Part shown: positions 1-6,943 of the stretch, piece after piece | Layout: each line of letters starts with the position of its first letter | Numbering within the stretch: the stretch's first letter is position 1 | Assembly: GCA_016932235.1 (NCBI GenBank) | Contig: JAFGDF010000330.1 | Coordinates: 1-13,725, forward strand | DNA: 13,725 bases | Reading direction: 5' to 3' | Source: Deltaproteobacteria bacterium | GTDB lineage: Bacteria > Desulfobacterota > DSM-4660 > Desulfatiglandales > HGW-15 | Position numbers and translations under genes: made by a program | Notes under the pieces: generated by a model | What the model was told of the DNA's origin: nothing | The model's input: only the letters and a program-made list of their open reading frames with translations | Databases searched by the model: none

Positions 1-255
1 GATGCTTGAAATAAGAGTTTGATATGGAATTCCTTCTTCAATGGCTTTTATCTGAATCTGATGATAATCCTTTTGGGTCAAACGGAGGTTGATGCGTTTA
101 TCCTTTATTAAAGTATTTCGAGCAGCTAATTCAGCCTTTTCTTTTTCTTCCTGAAAGTTTGTTACTGACCGCCATTCATCCTTCTCTATTGATTCCATCA
201 AATCTCTTTCTTCTTCATCAATTGGCTCAAATGCCTTTTTATGTGTTTTATCCAT
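1..255 (-). CDS. CopG-like antitoxin, partial (C-terminus beyond window)
   Basis: The minus strand reads 85 residues from an ATG at 255 to the window edge without a stop. The protein begins MDKTHKKAFEPIDEEERDLM. It has an acidic, helical N-terminal half followed by INLRLTQKDYHQIQIKA and then EEGIPYQTLISSI. This pattern is typical of ribbon-helix-helix (CopG/MetJ fold) antitoxins: the INLRL beta strand, then two helices. Such antitoxins bind the toxin through one half and repress their own promoter through the other. The start overlaps the toxin stop by one base (TAATG), and a strong Shine-Dalgarno lies inside the end of the toxin gene, so the two genes are translationally coupled. Probably only a few C-terminal residues are missing. 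The toxin-first order matches BrnT/BrnA-type modules, but the sequence looks more CopG-like than classical BrnA. The family call is from motif recognition only. Confidence 0.8.
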   Translation of the reverse strand, partial: MDKTHKKAFEPIDEEERDLMESIEKDEWRSVTNFQEEKEKAELAARNTLIKDKRINLRLTQKDYHQIQIKAIEEGIPYQTLISSI

Positions 256-524
256 TACTCCTCCTTTAAATCATAGAGTTTTGTATATTTACGACTTGGA
301 AATACCGTTTTTAGAAATATTTCATTGTCCTTTTCTGCAAGAGGCACAATAAAAGCATAATGATTAATTTCCAGAATATATGTCTTTTGGTTTGGTCTAT
401 TTGGATTTTCCTCAATGCCCAACAGGTGACCTGATTCTATCAAGAGAGCAACCTCCTCAAAGGAGATTCCTCTTTGAATTTTCAGTATCTCGTTTTTTTC
501 ACGATTCCAATTCAGGTATTTCAT
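255..524 (-). CDS. BrnT-like toxin of a type II toxin-antitoxin system
   Basis: This is an 89-residue basic/mixed protein. Its pattern is LNWNREKNEILKIQRGISFEEV, then a segment containing EENPNRPNQKTYI, a hydrophobic strand (YAFIVPL), and KTVFPSRKYTKLYD near the C-terminus. This matches the BrnT fold (a RelE-like small RNase): a W-x-x-K-N-like start, GISFEEA-like helix, a central sheet, and a final 'iiPSRKatk' strand. BrnT toxins cleave mRNA and are neutralised by the adjacent antitoxin. Here the antitoxin follows directly, with a one-base overlap. No other ATG is available in the N-terminal half, and the start lies only six bases after a near-consensus -10 box, so the mRNA is probably leaderless. 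RNase activity is known for the family and inferred here. The region is clearly more AT-rich than the genes from 1483 on. Confidence 0.8.
   Translation of the reverse strand: MKYLNWNREKNEILKIQRGISFEEVALLIESGHLLGIEENPNRPNQKTYILEINHYAFIVPLAEKDNEIFLKTVFPSRKYTKLYDLKEE
260..266 (-). promoter_or_regulatory. Strong ribosome binding site of the antitoxin gene
   Basis: On the minus strand an AAGGAGG run sits four bases before the antitoxin ATG, inside the last codons of the toxin gene. It is a near-perfect anti-16S match and fixes the antitoxin start. It contrasts with the toxin gene, which has no Shine-Dalgarno. Confidence 0.75.
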
Positions 525-530
525 GTAATG

Positions 531-559
531 AATATAGCCTATTGTCTGCCTTTTGTCAA
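531..559 (-). promoter_or_regulatory. Sigma-70-type promoter of the toxin-antitoxin operon
   Basis: The minus strand has a perfect -35 TTGACA (559-554), a 17-base spacer, and a -10 TATATT (536-531, five of six consensus). Only six bases separate the -10 from the toxin ATG at 524. The usual start point, about seven bases past the -10, therefore falls on the A of the start codon. I infer a leaderless transcript. An antitoxin operator is expected to overlap this promoter, but I cannot identify one by eye. Confidence 0.65.
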
Positions 560-580
560 TAATTCAAGGAAGGTGGTTTT

Positions 581-609
581 TTGATTTCCGAACAAAACAG
601 TGTTAATAT
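581..609 (+). promoter_or_regulatory. Possible weak promoter of the recombinase gene
   Basis: The plus strand has TTGATT (581-586), a 17-base spacer and TAATAT (604-609). Each hexamer matches consensus at four of six positions. It points away from the toxin promoter, so the 525-729 interval would carry divergent promoters. I found no LexA-type box or clear attI core here. The region is AT-rich, so a chance match is possible. Confidence 0.3.
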
Positions 610-729
610 ATAGAAAAATTTCATTGATATCAGGGCTATAGCTTGGTATTTTTTCTAGATATTGAGATATTAAGTCAAAACATGGAAAAGCAGGATTGTA
701 ATTTCCATGTTTGCAATATAGATAATAAT

Positions 730-1437
730 ATGGAAAGCAAGCAAAAATACAGGCATGATAACAAGTTACGCCTCATGGACCAGGTGAAGCAGGTGCTCCG
801 TTATCACCACTATGCCTACAGGACAGAACAGACATATTGTGACTGGATTGTGAGGTTTATCAAGTTTCACGGCAGCAATAAACATCCCAAAGATATGGGT
901 AAAACCGAAATCGAGGCATTTTTAAGTCATCTCGCGACAGATAGGCGTGTTTCGCGATCGACACAAAAACAGGCATTGAACGCGATCGTCTTCCTGTATC
1001 GTGACTTCTCAAGGGGTTACGGGGAAGTGCATTTGCCGGAAGGTCCAGGCAGGAAATATCCAGGTGCGTCAAAGGAGTTTCGATGGCAGTATTTTTTCCC
1101 GTCAAAATCCCTGAGCGATGACCCCCGCACAGGTATAACAAGACGCAATCATGTGCTTGAATCAGGATTGCAAAAAGCGGTGAAAACGGCGGTTGACAGG
1201 GCGGGAATCACAAAGAGAGTGAGTTGCCACACCTTCAGGCATTGCTTCGCAATACACCTTCTTGAAAATGGCGTCAATATCAGGGTGGTTCAGCAATTGA
1301 TGGGACATGCCGATGTAAAGACGACCGAAATTTATACCCACGTCATGAGCAAGGATATAGATGCGGTATTAAGCCCCCTGGATCATCTGTTACGGCCGGG
1401 AACAAGGCATAAGAACCATTATGGATTCAGCGGTTAA
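730..1437 (+). pseudogene. Integron-integrase-type tyrosine recombinase with internal deletion
   Basis: The N-terminal SAM-like core-binding domain (MDQVKQVLRYHHYAYRTEQ, about residues 16-90) and the IntI-type C-terminal part are both clear. The latter includes GYGEVHLPE, the IntI-characteristic insert around RWQYFFPSKSLS, and the HTFRH box. From the ATG at 730, catalytic H167, R170, H193 and nucleophile Y202 are present. After NAIVFLYRDF (near base 1005) the sequence jumps directly to SRGYGEVHLPE. Roughly 100-110 residues found in full IntI proteins are missing, including the first catalytic Arg (usual G-x-G-x-R motif) and the beta-hairpin Lys. The product is 235 residues against about 320-340 usual. 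The frame is kept, so a protein could be made, but strand cleavage should be dead. A longer frame begins at a TTG at 643 or ATG at 682. I chose 730 because it gives the IntI-like N-terminal length. No good Shine-Dalgarno is seen for any of these. Confidence 0.8.
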
Positions 1438-1482
1438 GACACAGGCCGGTCTTTTCTTCCGGCTATTCCGGCAGGAGACACT

Positions 1483-2430
1483 GTGAAGACAAAGGAAAGG
1501 ATATTGATTATACGCCCCGGAGCGCTTGGCGATACACTGATGCTCTTACCTTCTTTAATATCCTTAAAGGAAATATATGAAATTACAGTTGTTGGAAGGT
1601 CGCCGGGTATTGATTATTTAAAGCCTTACATCTTCAGGGGTATCGATTATGAAGCATCAGTCTGGCACCGGTTGTTCCTTCAACAGGATGTCAATACCCT
1701 GCCGGTAAAACTTGAGCCTGAAAAGGTAGTGGCTTTCCTGGCCGATCCTGAGAAAATCGCCGGGAAAAACCTCAGGGCATGGTTTCCTGACACCGGCGTC
1801 CACCTTTTTAAGCCGTTTCCGGAAAAGTCTGTTAATATTCATACCTCTCTGTATATTTCCATCTGTATAAAAAATACCGGGATCGATATGGATCCTGAGA
1901 ATTGTCTGAAAAGAGCCAGTGAGATGCCTTTGCTGGCGCCTCAGGTCGGGAAGTCAAATAAATCAAGGATCGTGATTCATCCCGGTTCAGGGAGTAAAAA
2001 GAAGAACTATGCCCCGGGATTCTGGATAAAGCTGATAGAATCACTTCGGGATGAGCATCTTCCGAATAACCTCAGGATTATTTTATTGCTGGGGCCTGCG
2101 GAAGAGGAATCCCTGTCATATTATCGAGAGAATATGCGCGGCGATGATGCGGAGATATTATTTCACCCTGAGAGGGAAACTCTTCTGAATGAATTGTGCA
2201 GTTCGATTCTTTTCATAGGGCATGACAGCGGAATTTCACATCTTGCCGCGATGCTAGGTGTTTCCGTTATCGCTTTCTTTAAAAACAGCTCTGTGACGCA
2301 ATGGAAACCTTTGGGACCGAAGGTTGATGTCATTTCCGGGATTAACAATGAATCGGATCTTTTTAGAAGCCTCAGGAAATCAGCGGCATCAGCCCTGGCA
2401 GCAGGGCGGTTGAATTTGCTCACCCAATAA
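1483..2430 (+). CDS. Glycosyltransferase family 9 (heptosyltransferase-like)
   Basis: A 315-residue GT-B fold protein of the ADP-heptose:LPS heptosyltransferase family, which adds heptose to lipopolysaccharide core on the cytoplasmic face. The N-terminal IIRPGALGDTLMLLPSL (residues 9-25) holds the conserved Asp17. The C-terminal half has the nucleotide-sugar signature IHPGSGSKKKNY and the GHDSGISHLAA loop with Asp248 and His253. No signal peptide or membrane helix is seen, as expected. The start is GTG at 1483, preceded by AGGAGA, which decides it. Acceptor and exact donor cannot be told from sequence; many single GT9 genes outside LPS clusters are uncharacterised. The gene follows the recombinase remnant by 45 bases and precedes the penicillin-binding protein by 83 bases, so co-transcription with the latter is possible. 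Confidence 0.85.
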   Translation: MKTKERILIIRPGALGDTLMLLPSLISLKEIYEITVVGRSPGIDYLKPYIFRGIDYEASVWHRLFLQQDVNTLPVKLEPEKVVAFLADPEKIAGKNLRAWFPDTGVHLFKPFPEKSVNIHTSLYISICIKNTGIDMDPENCLKRASEMPLLAPQVGKSNKSRIVIHPGSGSKKKNYAPGFWIKLIESLRDEHLPNNLRIILLLGPAEEESLSYYRENMRGDDAEILFHPERETLLNELCSSILFIGHDSGISHLAAMLGVSVIAFFKNSSVTQWKPLGPKVDVISGINNESDLFRSLRKSAASALAAGRLNLLTQ

Positions 2431-2513
2431 TTTTCCGGCGGCCAATCCCGCACAGAATGAATCGTATCAACTTTTGTCAGGGCATGTAAAAGGGTAACAT
2501 AACCGGTAAAGAA

Positions 2514-5500
2514 ATGGCGGCAAAGAAAAAGGCGAGAAGCCGAAAGAGTTCCACTTTCCTCCTGGTACTTCTGCTCATCACGCTGGGCGGTGCCGGGTGC
2601 TGGCTCCTGTACCAGGAGTTGTCCACCTCCAGACTTCAGGCCCGCTGGCTCCACCGGTATGCCGGCAGGATGACCTTTGACCAGAAGGAAGGGCCTGCTT
2701 CCAGGGCGCTATGGGCGCCTTCCGGACCTCATGACCTTCGTCTGGGTTATTCTTCCCTTTCCGTATTCACCAGAAACCTCATCAGAGAAGGATTTTACAT
2801 CTCAAGTCAGGCGAGGGTTTCGGAAGAGATGTGGAATGCCGCACAGGCGGGGGTCTTCCCTCCCTACAGGGAAAAGACACAGGCCGGGCTTCGAATTCTT
2901 GACCGGAACGGTATGCCTATCTTCTATCATCCCTATCCCTCCCGTATATTCAGGTCTTTTCAGGATATTCCGCCGCTGATCGTGGAGATGCTTCTTTTCG
3001 CAGAGAACAGGATGCTCCTTGACGAACATCGGCCCATGATGAATCCTGCTGTGGAGTGGCATCGCTTGGTCAAGGCGGTTATGGAAAATGCGGCCCGGTG
3101 GATTGACCCCGATCGGTCGGCCAGCGGTGGAAGCACCCTGGCTACCCAGCTGGAGAAATTGCGCCATTCAAACAGTGGGATCACCGACTCAGTGGAGGAA
3201 AAGATCAGGCAGATGGTCTCGGCAACCCTTCGGGCTTACAGGAACGGGGAAAATACCATGGAGGCCCGAAGACAGATCATCCTGGACTATGTCAATTCCA
3301 TCCCACTGGCGGCATTCCCCGGTTATGGAGAGATTTATGGTCTCGGGGATGGCCTCTGGGTATGGTACGAAACGGATTTTGATCTCATGCGCGAGGTCAT
3401 CAGCGTACCGGAAAGGGATATGTATTCTAAAAAAATGGATGAAAAGGCCCTCCTGGTCAAGCAGATTTTAAGTCTTTTAATCGCCCAGAGAAGGCCAAGC
3501 GATTATCTTCTTCGAGACCGGGAAGCTTTGAATCATAAGTGTAACTGCTATCTTCGCCTGATGGCTGGCCACGGGATTCTTTCTCCAGAGCTGCGGGATC
3601 GTTGCCTTTCACAGTCCCTTCCATTTCGGAACGATCCCCCTCCAATCGATCAGATAAGCCTGGAGGAAAGAAAGGCGGCAAACCCCATCCGAACAAGTTT
3701 ACTCTCACTTCTGGGTGTGGATAAACTTTACGATCTGGACAGGATGGATCTCTCTGTGAGAACTACCCTGGATCTTCCGGCGCAAATCATGCTCACCCGG
3801 GAGATACTCAAACTGCAGGATCCTCATTGGCTGGCTGAAAGGAGATTAACAGGTTCCCGTCTTCTCGACAGAGGGGATCCACATAAGGTGATTTACAGCC
3901 TTGTTCTTTACGAGAGTACGGAAAAAGGAAATCTCATGCGACTTGAGATAGACAACTATGACCTAGCTCTTAATATCAACGAAGGTGTCAAGCTGGACAT
4001 GGGATCCACAGCCAAACTGAGGACCATCATACACTATCTGGAAATCGTCGAAAGCCTTCATGAAAAGTATGGCCGCCTTGGTCCACGGGCGCTCGGGAAG
4101 CTGGAGGTTCAACCCGAAGACAGACTGTCCCGATGGGCTATCGATTACGTCTCCGGATCCGGAGGTCAAAACCTCAGGGAAATGCTGTCCGCTTCTCTGG
4201 AACGCCTGTACTCTGCCAGTCCCAGGGAGGTCTTCTTTACAGGCGGTGGTGAACATAATTTCGAGAATTTTGACAGCAGGGACGATAACCTTACCATGAG
4301 CGTCGGCGAGGGCTTCATGAACTCGGTGAACCTTGTGTTCATCCGGCTCATGAGAGATATCGTACGATACCATATCCATCAGGATAAAGACACAAGCGAG
4401 ATGCTGCGATCCATGAATCATCCCATGCGGAAGGAATATCTGGCCCGGTTTGCCGATCTGGAAGGCAGAGTCTTCCTGGAAAAGTTCTACCCAAAATATA
4501 AGGAGAAATCCCCTGAGCAGGCATTCCGGCTTCTGCTCCAGTCCATACGACCCGTGATCAGTCGCCTGGCCATTGTGTACCGTTATATCTATCCCCGCAG
4601 GGATATCGTATCTTTCGGGGCCTTTCTGCAAGATCAGTTTCCGGACGCCAAATTCGCTGCTGTGACCATTCAATCAATGTACGATAAGTGTATGCCACAA
4701 AGGTTTACCCTGCCGGATATAGGATTCATCGCGCATGTCCACCCCCTGGAACTGTGGCTTGTCGCTTGTATGCAAAAGCAGGAAAAACCGGAGCTTTCAA
4801 AGTTGATCCAGGCCAGTGAGCAGGCGCGACAGGAGGTATATGACTGGCTTTTCCGAACTTCCAATAAATCCGCACAAGATATAAGGATTCGAATGCTCCT
4901 TGAGATGGGTGTCTTCCTGGATATCCACAGGGCATGGCAGCGACTGGGTTATCCATTTGATGCGCTGGTTCCCTCCTATGCCACTGCCATAGGATCATCC
5001 GCGGATCGACCTGCGGCCCTTGCGGAACTGATAGGTATTCTGGTCAACAACGGTTACCGGATGCCCATGGTGCGAATAGAACAGATCGAAGCTGCGACTC
5101 AAACGCCCTATGAGGTATCGTTTTCAAGATGCGCCCCGCACGGAGAAAGAGTCCTGTCGCCGGAAATAGCAGAGGTTACAAAGGACCTCCTCTTTGATGT
5201 CGTTAAGAAAGGCACAGCCATACGAGGGTATCGTTCCTTTGAGAGGACGGATGGCACAAGGATCCCCCTCGGGGGCAAGACAGGCACAGGGGATCACCGT
5301 TATGAGGTCTATGGTAAAGGGGGGGAACTGATCGCTTCCAGAGTCATGAACCGCAGCGCTACGTTTGCCTTTATGATTGGATCCCGTTTTTTCGGGACGA
5401 TCATGGCCTTTGTTCCTGGACCGGAAGCAGCGCAATATGGGTTTACAAGCTCTTTCCCCATCGCGATTCTGAAGACCCTCGCACCTGACTTAATGCCTCT

Positions 5501-5519
5501 GCTGGATTCGCGTGATTGA
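2514..5519 (+). CDS. Divergent class A penicillin-binding protein (GT51 plus transpeptidase)
   Basis: A 1001-residue bitopic envelope protein: basic N-terminus, one membrane helix (about residues 13-33), and a periplasmic remainder. The glycosyltransferase half keeps catalytic-type Glu164 (in FAENRM, usual E-D-x-x-F) and GGSTLATQ (205-212). The usual Asp after Glu164 is Asn165, and the motif-3 Glu of R-K-x-x-E appears to be Gln233 (EKIRQM). The transpeptidase half has all three motifs: S498-x-x-K501 (GSTAKL), S604-V-N606 and K922-T-G-T925. These should acylate on beta-lactams and cross-link peptides. Spacing is abnormal: 106 residues from Ser498 to Ser604 and about 318 from Ser604 to Lys922, versus roughly 60 and 125-190 in E. 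coli PBP1b/PBP1a. The extra 130-190 residues in the second gap are helical. It lies between GT9 and serine hydrolase genes on the same strand. The start ATG has only a weak Shine-Dalgarno. It may be a mainly cross-linking enzyme. Confidence 0.85.
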   Translation: MAAKKKARSRKSSTFLLVLLLITLGGAGCWLLYQELSTSRLQARWLHRYAGRMTFDQKEGPASRALWAPSGPHDLRLGYSSLSVFTRNLIREGFYISSQARVSEEMWNAAQAGVFPPYREKTQAGLRILDRNGMPIFYHPYPSRIFRSFQDIPPLIVEMLLFAENRMLLDEHRPMMNPAVEWHRLVKAVMENAARWIDPDRSASGGSTLATQLEKLRHSNSGITDSVEEKIRQMVSATLRAYRNGENTMEARRQIILDYVNSIPLAAFPGYGEIYGLGDGLWVWYETDFDLMREVISVPERDMYSKKMDEKALLVKQILSLLIAQRRPSDYLLRDREALNHKCNCYLRLMAGHGILSPELRDRCLSQSLPFRNDPPPIDQISLEERKAANPIRTSLLSLLGVDKLYDLDRMDLSVRTTLDLPAQIMLTREILKLQDPHWLAERRLTGSRLLDRGDPHKVIYSLVLYESTEKGNLMRLEIDNYDLALNINEGVKLDMGSTAKLRTIIHYLEIVESLHEKYGRLGPRALGKLEVQPEDRLSRWAIDYVSGSGGQNLREMLSASLERLYSASPREVFFTGGGEHNFENFDSRDDNLTMSVGEGFMNSVNLVFIRLMRDIVRYHIHQDKDTSEMLRSMNHPMRKEYLARFADLEGRVFLEKFYPKYKEKSPEQAFRLLLQSIRPVISRLAIVYRYIYPRRDIVSFGAFLQDQFPDAKFAAVTIQSMYDKCMPQRFTLPDIGFIAHVHPLELWLVACMQKQEKPELSKLIQASEQARQEVYDWLFRTSNKSAQDIRIRMLLEMGVFLDIHRAWQRLGYPFDALVPSYATAIGSSADRPAALAELIGILVNNGYRMPMVRIEQIEAATQTPYEVSFSRCAPHGERVLSPEIAEVTKDLLFDVVKKGTAIRGYRSFERTDGTRIPLGGKTGTGDHRYEVYGKGGELIASRVMNRSATFAFMIGSRFFGTIMAFVPGPEAAQYGFTSSFPIAILKTLAPDLMPLLDSRD

Positions 5520-5560
5520 ATGAGCGCCAAGGGGATAAGAACAACGTAATGATACACGGA

Positions 5561-5581
5561 AGACATTTAAGTCTCTTTTTT
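5561..5581 (+). terminator. Weak candidate terminator after the penicillin-binding protein gene
   Basis: AGAC and GTCT can pair across a six-base loop and are followed by C and six T residues. The four-base stem is short, so this is a marginal intrinsic terminator. Its place 40 bases after the stop and before the next promoter fits. Confidence 0.3.
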
Positions 5582-5606
5582 CAGTTTAAAGAGATCCATC
5601 TTATCC

Positions 5607-5635
5607 TTGACACATAAGCCCGACCTACATATAAT
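5607..5635 (+). promoter_or_regulatory. Perfect consensus sigma-70 promoter of the serine hydrolase gene
   Basis: TTGACA (5607-5612), a spacer of exactly 17 bases, and TATAAT (5630-5635) match the consensus at all twelve positions. The start point should be near 5642, giving a leader of about 80-117 bases depending on the start codon. It implies strong, factor-independent transcription of the downstream gene, separate from the penicillin-binding protein gene. I see no clear operator or riboswitch fold in the leader. Confidence 0.75.
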
Positions 5636-5758
5636 CTTGCTCGAAACAATGTCTTATCATCTTATCTGATATTGCATGGATCCGGAAGCCGATAATGAGG
5701 ACCCGTGACGTTCTGAGACAGAATGGAGCCTATTGAGATTCTAACAGGACAGAGCTTT

Positions 5759-6688
5759 ATGACACGCGCATACTGGCGACGGCCGCTTACACGGAGGAAG
5801 TTTCTGGATCTGACAGCCTGCGGGGTTGCCGGATGGCTCGTGGGGGCGTTGTCAGTTCCGGCAATAGCGGATGGCAATCCTTCATTGCAGCATCAGGTCA
5901 ACTCCTATATTCAAAAGTTGCGACGAGCGGGGAATATCCCTCCGGACGAGCGGACCGCTTGGTCAGTCTCTGATTTGACGACCGGCCATAAACTTGTATC
6001 GATCAATGAGGACAGGCCACTTCAGGCCGCAAGCATGATAAAACCATTCCTCGCCCAGGCATACTTTTTTTGCCATGAGAGAGACAGCCACACCTACCCC
6101 TACGATGAACTGATACGGCAGAAGCTTGAAGAAATGATATGTAAGAGCGACAACGAAGCGGCAAATTTTTTTATCAATCGTATCGCCGGTGATCTCCCGG
6201 TCAATCAGCGGCCGCATAGGGTGGAGAGGGTTCTGAAGTCTCATGCGGGCGGCATTTTCCGACAGACATCCATTGTCGAGTTTATTCCCACCAACGGACG
6301 AACCTATCGTAATATGGCTTCAGCCCTTGACTACAGCCGCTTCCTTTCCGCCATGTTTGAGGACCGGCTGCCCTTTGTGAACGAGATAAAGTATTATATG
6401 GGTCTGCCGAAACGCAACCGGATTAAGGATGGCGCAGCCGATGTGCCGCAGACTGTTGACCTTTATGACAAGAGCGGCTCGACCGCCCAGGTTTGCGGGG
6501 ACATGGGCGTGGTGGTGGCCAGAAATGCAAACGGTCACCCGCATTGTTACACTTTTATCGGTATCATCCAGAAGGATAAACGGGCTGCGGACTACGGGAC
6601 CTGGATGAGACATCGCGGGAATGTTATCCGTGAGGTATCGGGCCTTGTATATACCTTCATGCGCAAACGTTATGACCTGGTTGGCTGA
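5759..6688 (+). CDS. Tat-exported serine hydrolase of the class A beta-lactamase fold
   Basis: A 309-residue predicted periplasmic enzyme. A twin-arginine motif (LTRRKFLDL) precedes a hydrophobic stretch and a VPAIADG cleavage-like site, so folded export by Tat is likely. Numbered from the ATG at 5759, the serine-enzyme motifs are S92-M-I-K95, S130-D131-N132 and K238-S239-G240, the class A penicillin-recognising set. I do not see the E-x-x-L-N omega-loop motif needed for efficient beta-lactamase deacylation. A peptidoglycan DD-peptidase or a non-canonical penicillin-interactive protein is therefore as likely as a lactamase. Start 5759 has AGGA nine bases upstream and gives a compact signal peptide. 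An ATG at 5723 in frame would add 12 residues. The gene follows the penicillin-binding protein but has its own promoter. Confidence 0.8.
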   Translation: MTRAYWRRPLTRRKFLDLTACGVAGWLVGALSVPAIADGNPSLQHQVNSYIQKLRRAGNIPPDERTAWSVSDLTTGHKLVSINEDRPLQAASMIKPFLAQAYFFCHERDSHTYPYDELIRQKLEEMICKSDNEAANFFINRIAGDLPVNQRPHRVERVLKSHAGGIFRQTSIVEFIPTNGRTYRNMASALDYSRFLSAMFEDRLPFVNEIKYYMGLPKRNRIKDGAADVPQTVDLYDKSGSTAQVCGDMGVVVARNANGHPHCYTFIGIIQKDKRAADYGTWMRHRGNVIREVSGLVYTFMRKRYDLVG

Positions 6689-6885
6689 GTGGTCACTGGA
6701 AAATCCAGACCGGGCAGTACTGACAGAAAAATAATATGAATTTGTTTGTAAGCCCACCCCCATACATATTTTTCCGAGGGCGCTGCCGGATCCGGCGAAC
6801 TGATGCAGTCCGTCTACGTTAAAAAGGGGCTTCTCTGTTTCGCCGTCATGGACCATGACAGTCTTTACGGCATAGAACCTGTTTC

Positions 6886-6919
6886 AGCATCAAACGCTGG
6901 GAATACCAGACGTGATGCT
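6886..6919. other. Two-part hairpin between convergent genes
   Basis: AGCATCA (6886-6892) pairs with TGATGCT (6913-6919), and inside it CTGG (6897-6900) pairs with CCAG (6906-6909) around a five-base loop. It lies between the serine hydrolase stop and the Zn-dehydrogenase stop, where a bidirectional terminator is expected. There is no T-run on either side, so it may only stabilise 3' ends or be chance. The rest of 6689-6943 holds nothing I can identify. Confidence 0.35.
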
Positions 6920-6943
6920 TCTGATAAAGTCCCTTGCCGGTGG

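Noticed and set aside
525..729. attI-like recombination core between the toxin-antitoxin module and the recombinase
   Set aside because: No GTTRRRY or RYYYAAC core found by eye; the closest string (GTTAATA at 602) breaks the pattern.
643..729. TTG at 643 or ATG at 682 as start of the recombinase
   Set aside because: No ribosome site, and the extra residues lie outside the IntI-like N-terminus; 730 gives the usual length before the core-binding domain.
1445..1463. GCCGG/CCGGC hairpin between the recombinase remnant and the GT9 gene
   Set aside because: Short stem, nine-base loop and no T-run; not enough for a terminator call.
3963..4673. 236-codon minus-strand open frame inside the penicillin-binding protein gene
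   Set aside because: Shadow frame of a gene with clear motifs; composition unlike a real protein and no ribosome site considered convincing.
6691..6711. GGT-CTGGA/TCCAG-ACC hairpin just after the serine hydrolase stop
   Set aside because: Bulged stem and no following T-run; not supported as a terminator.
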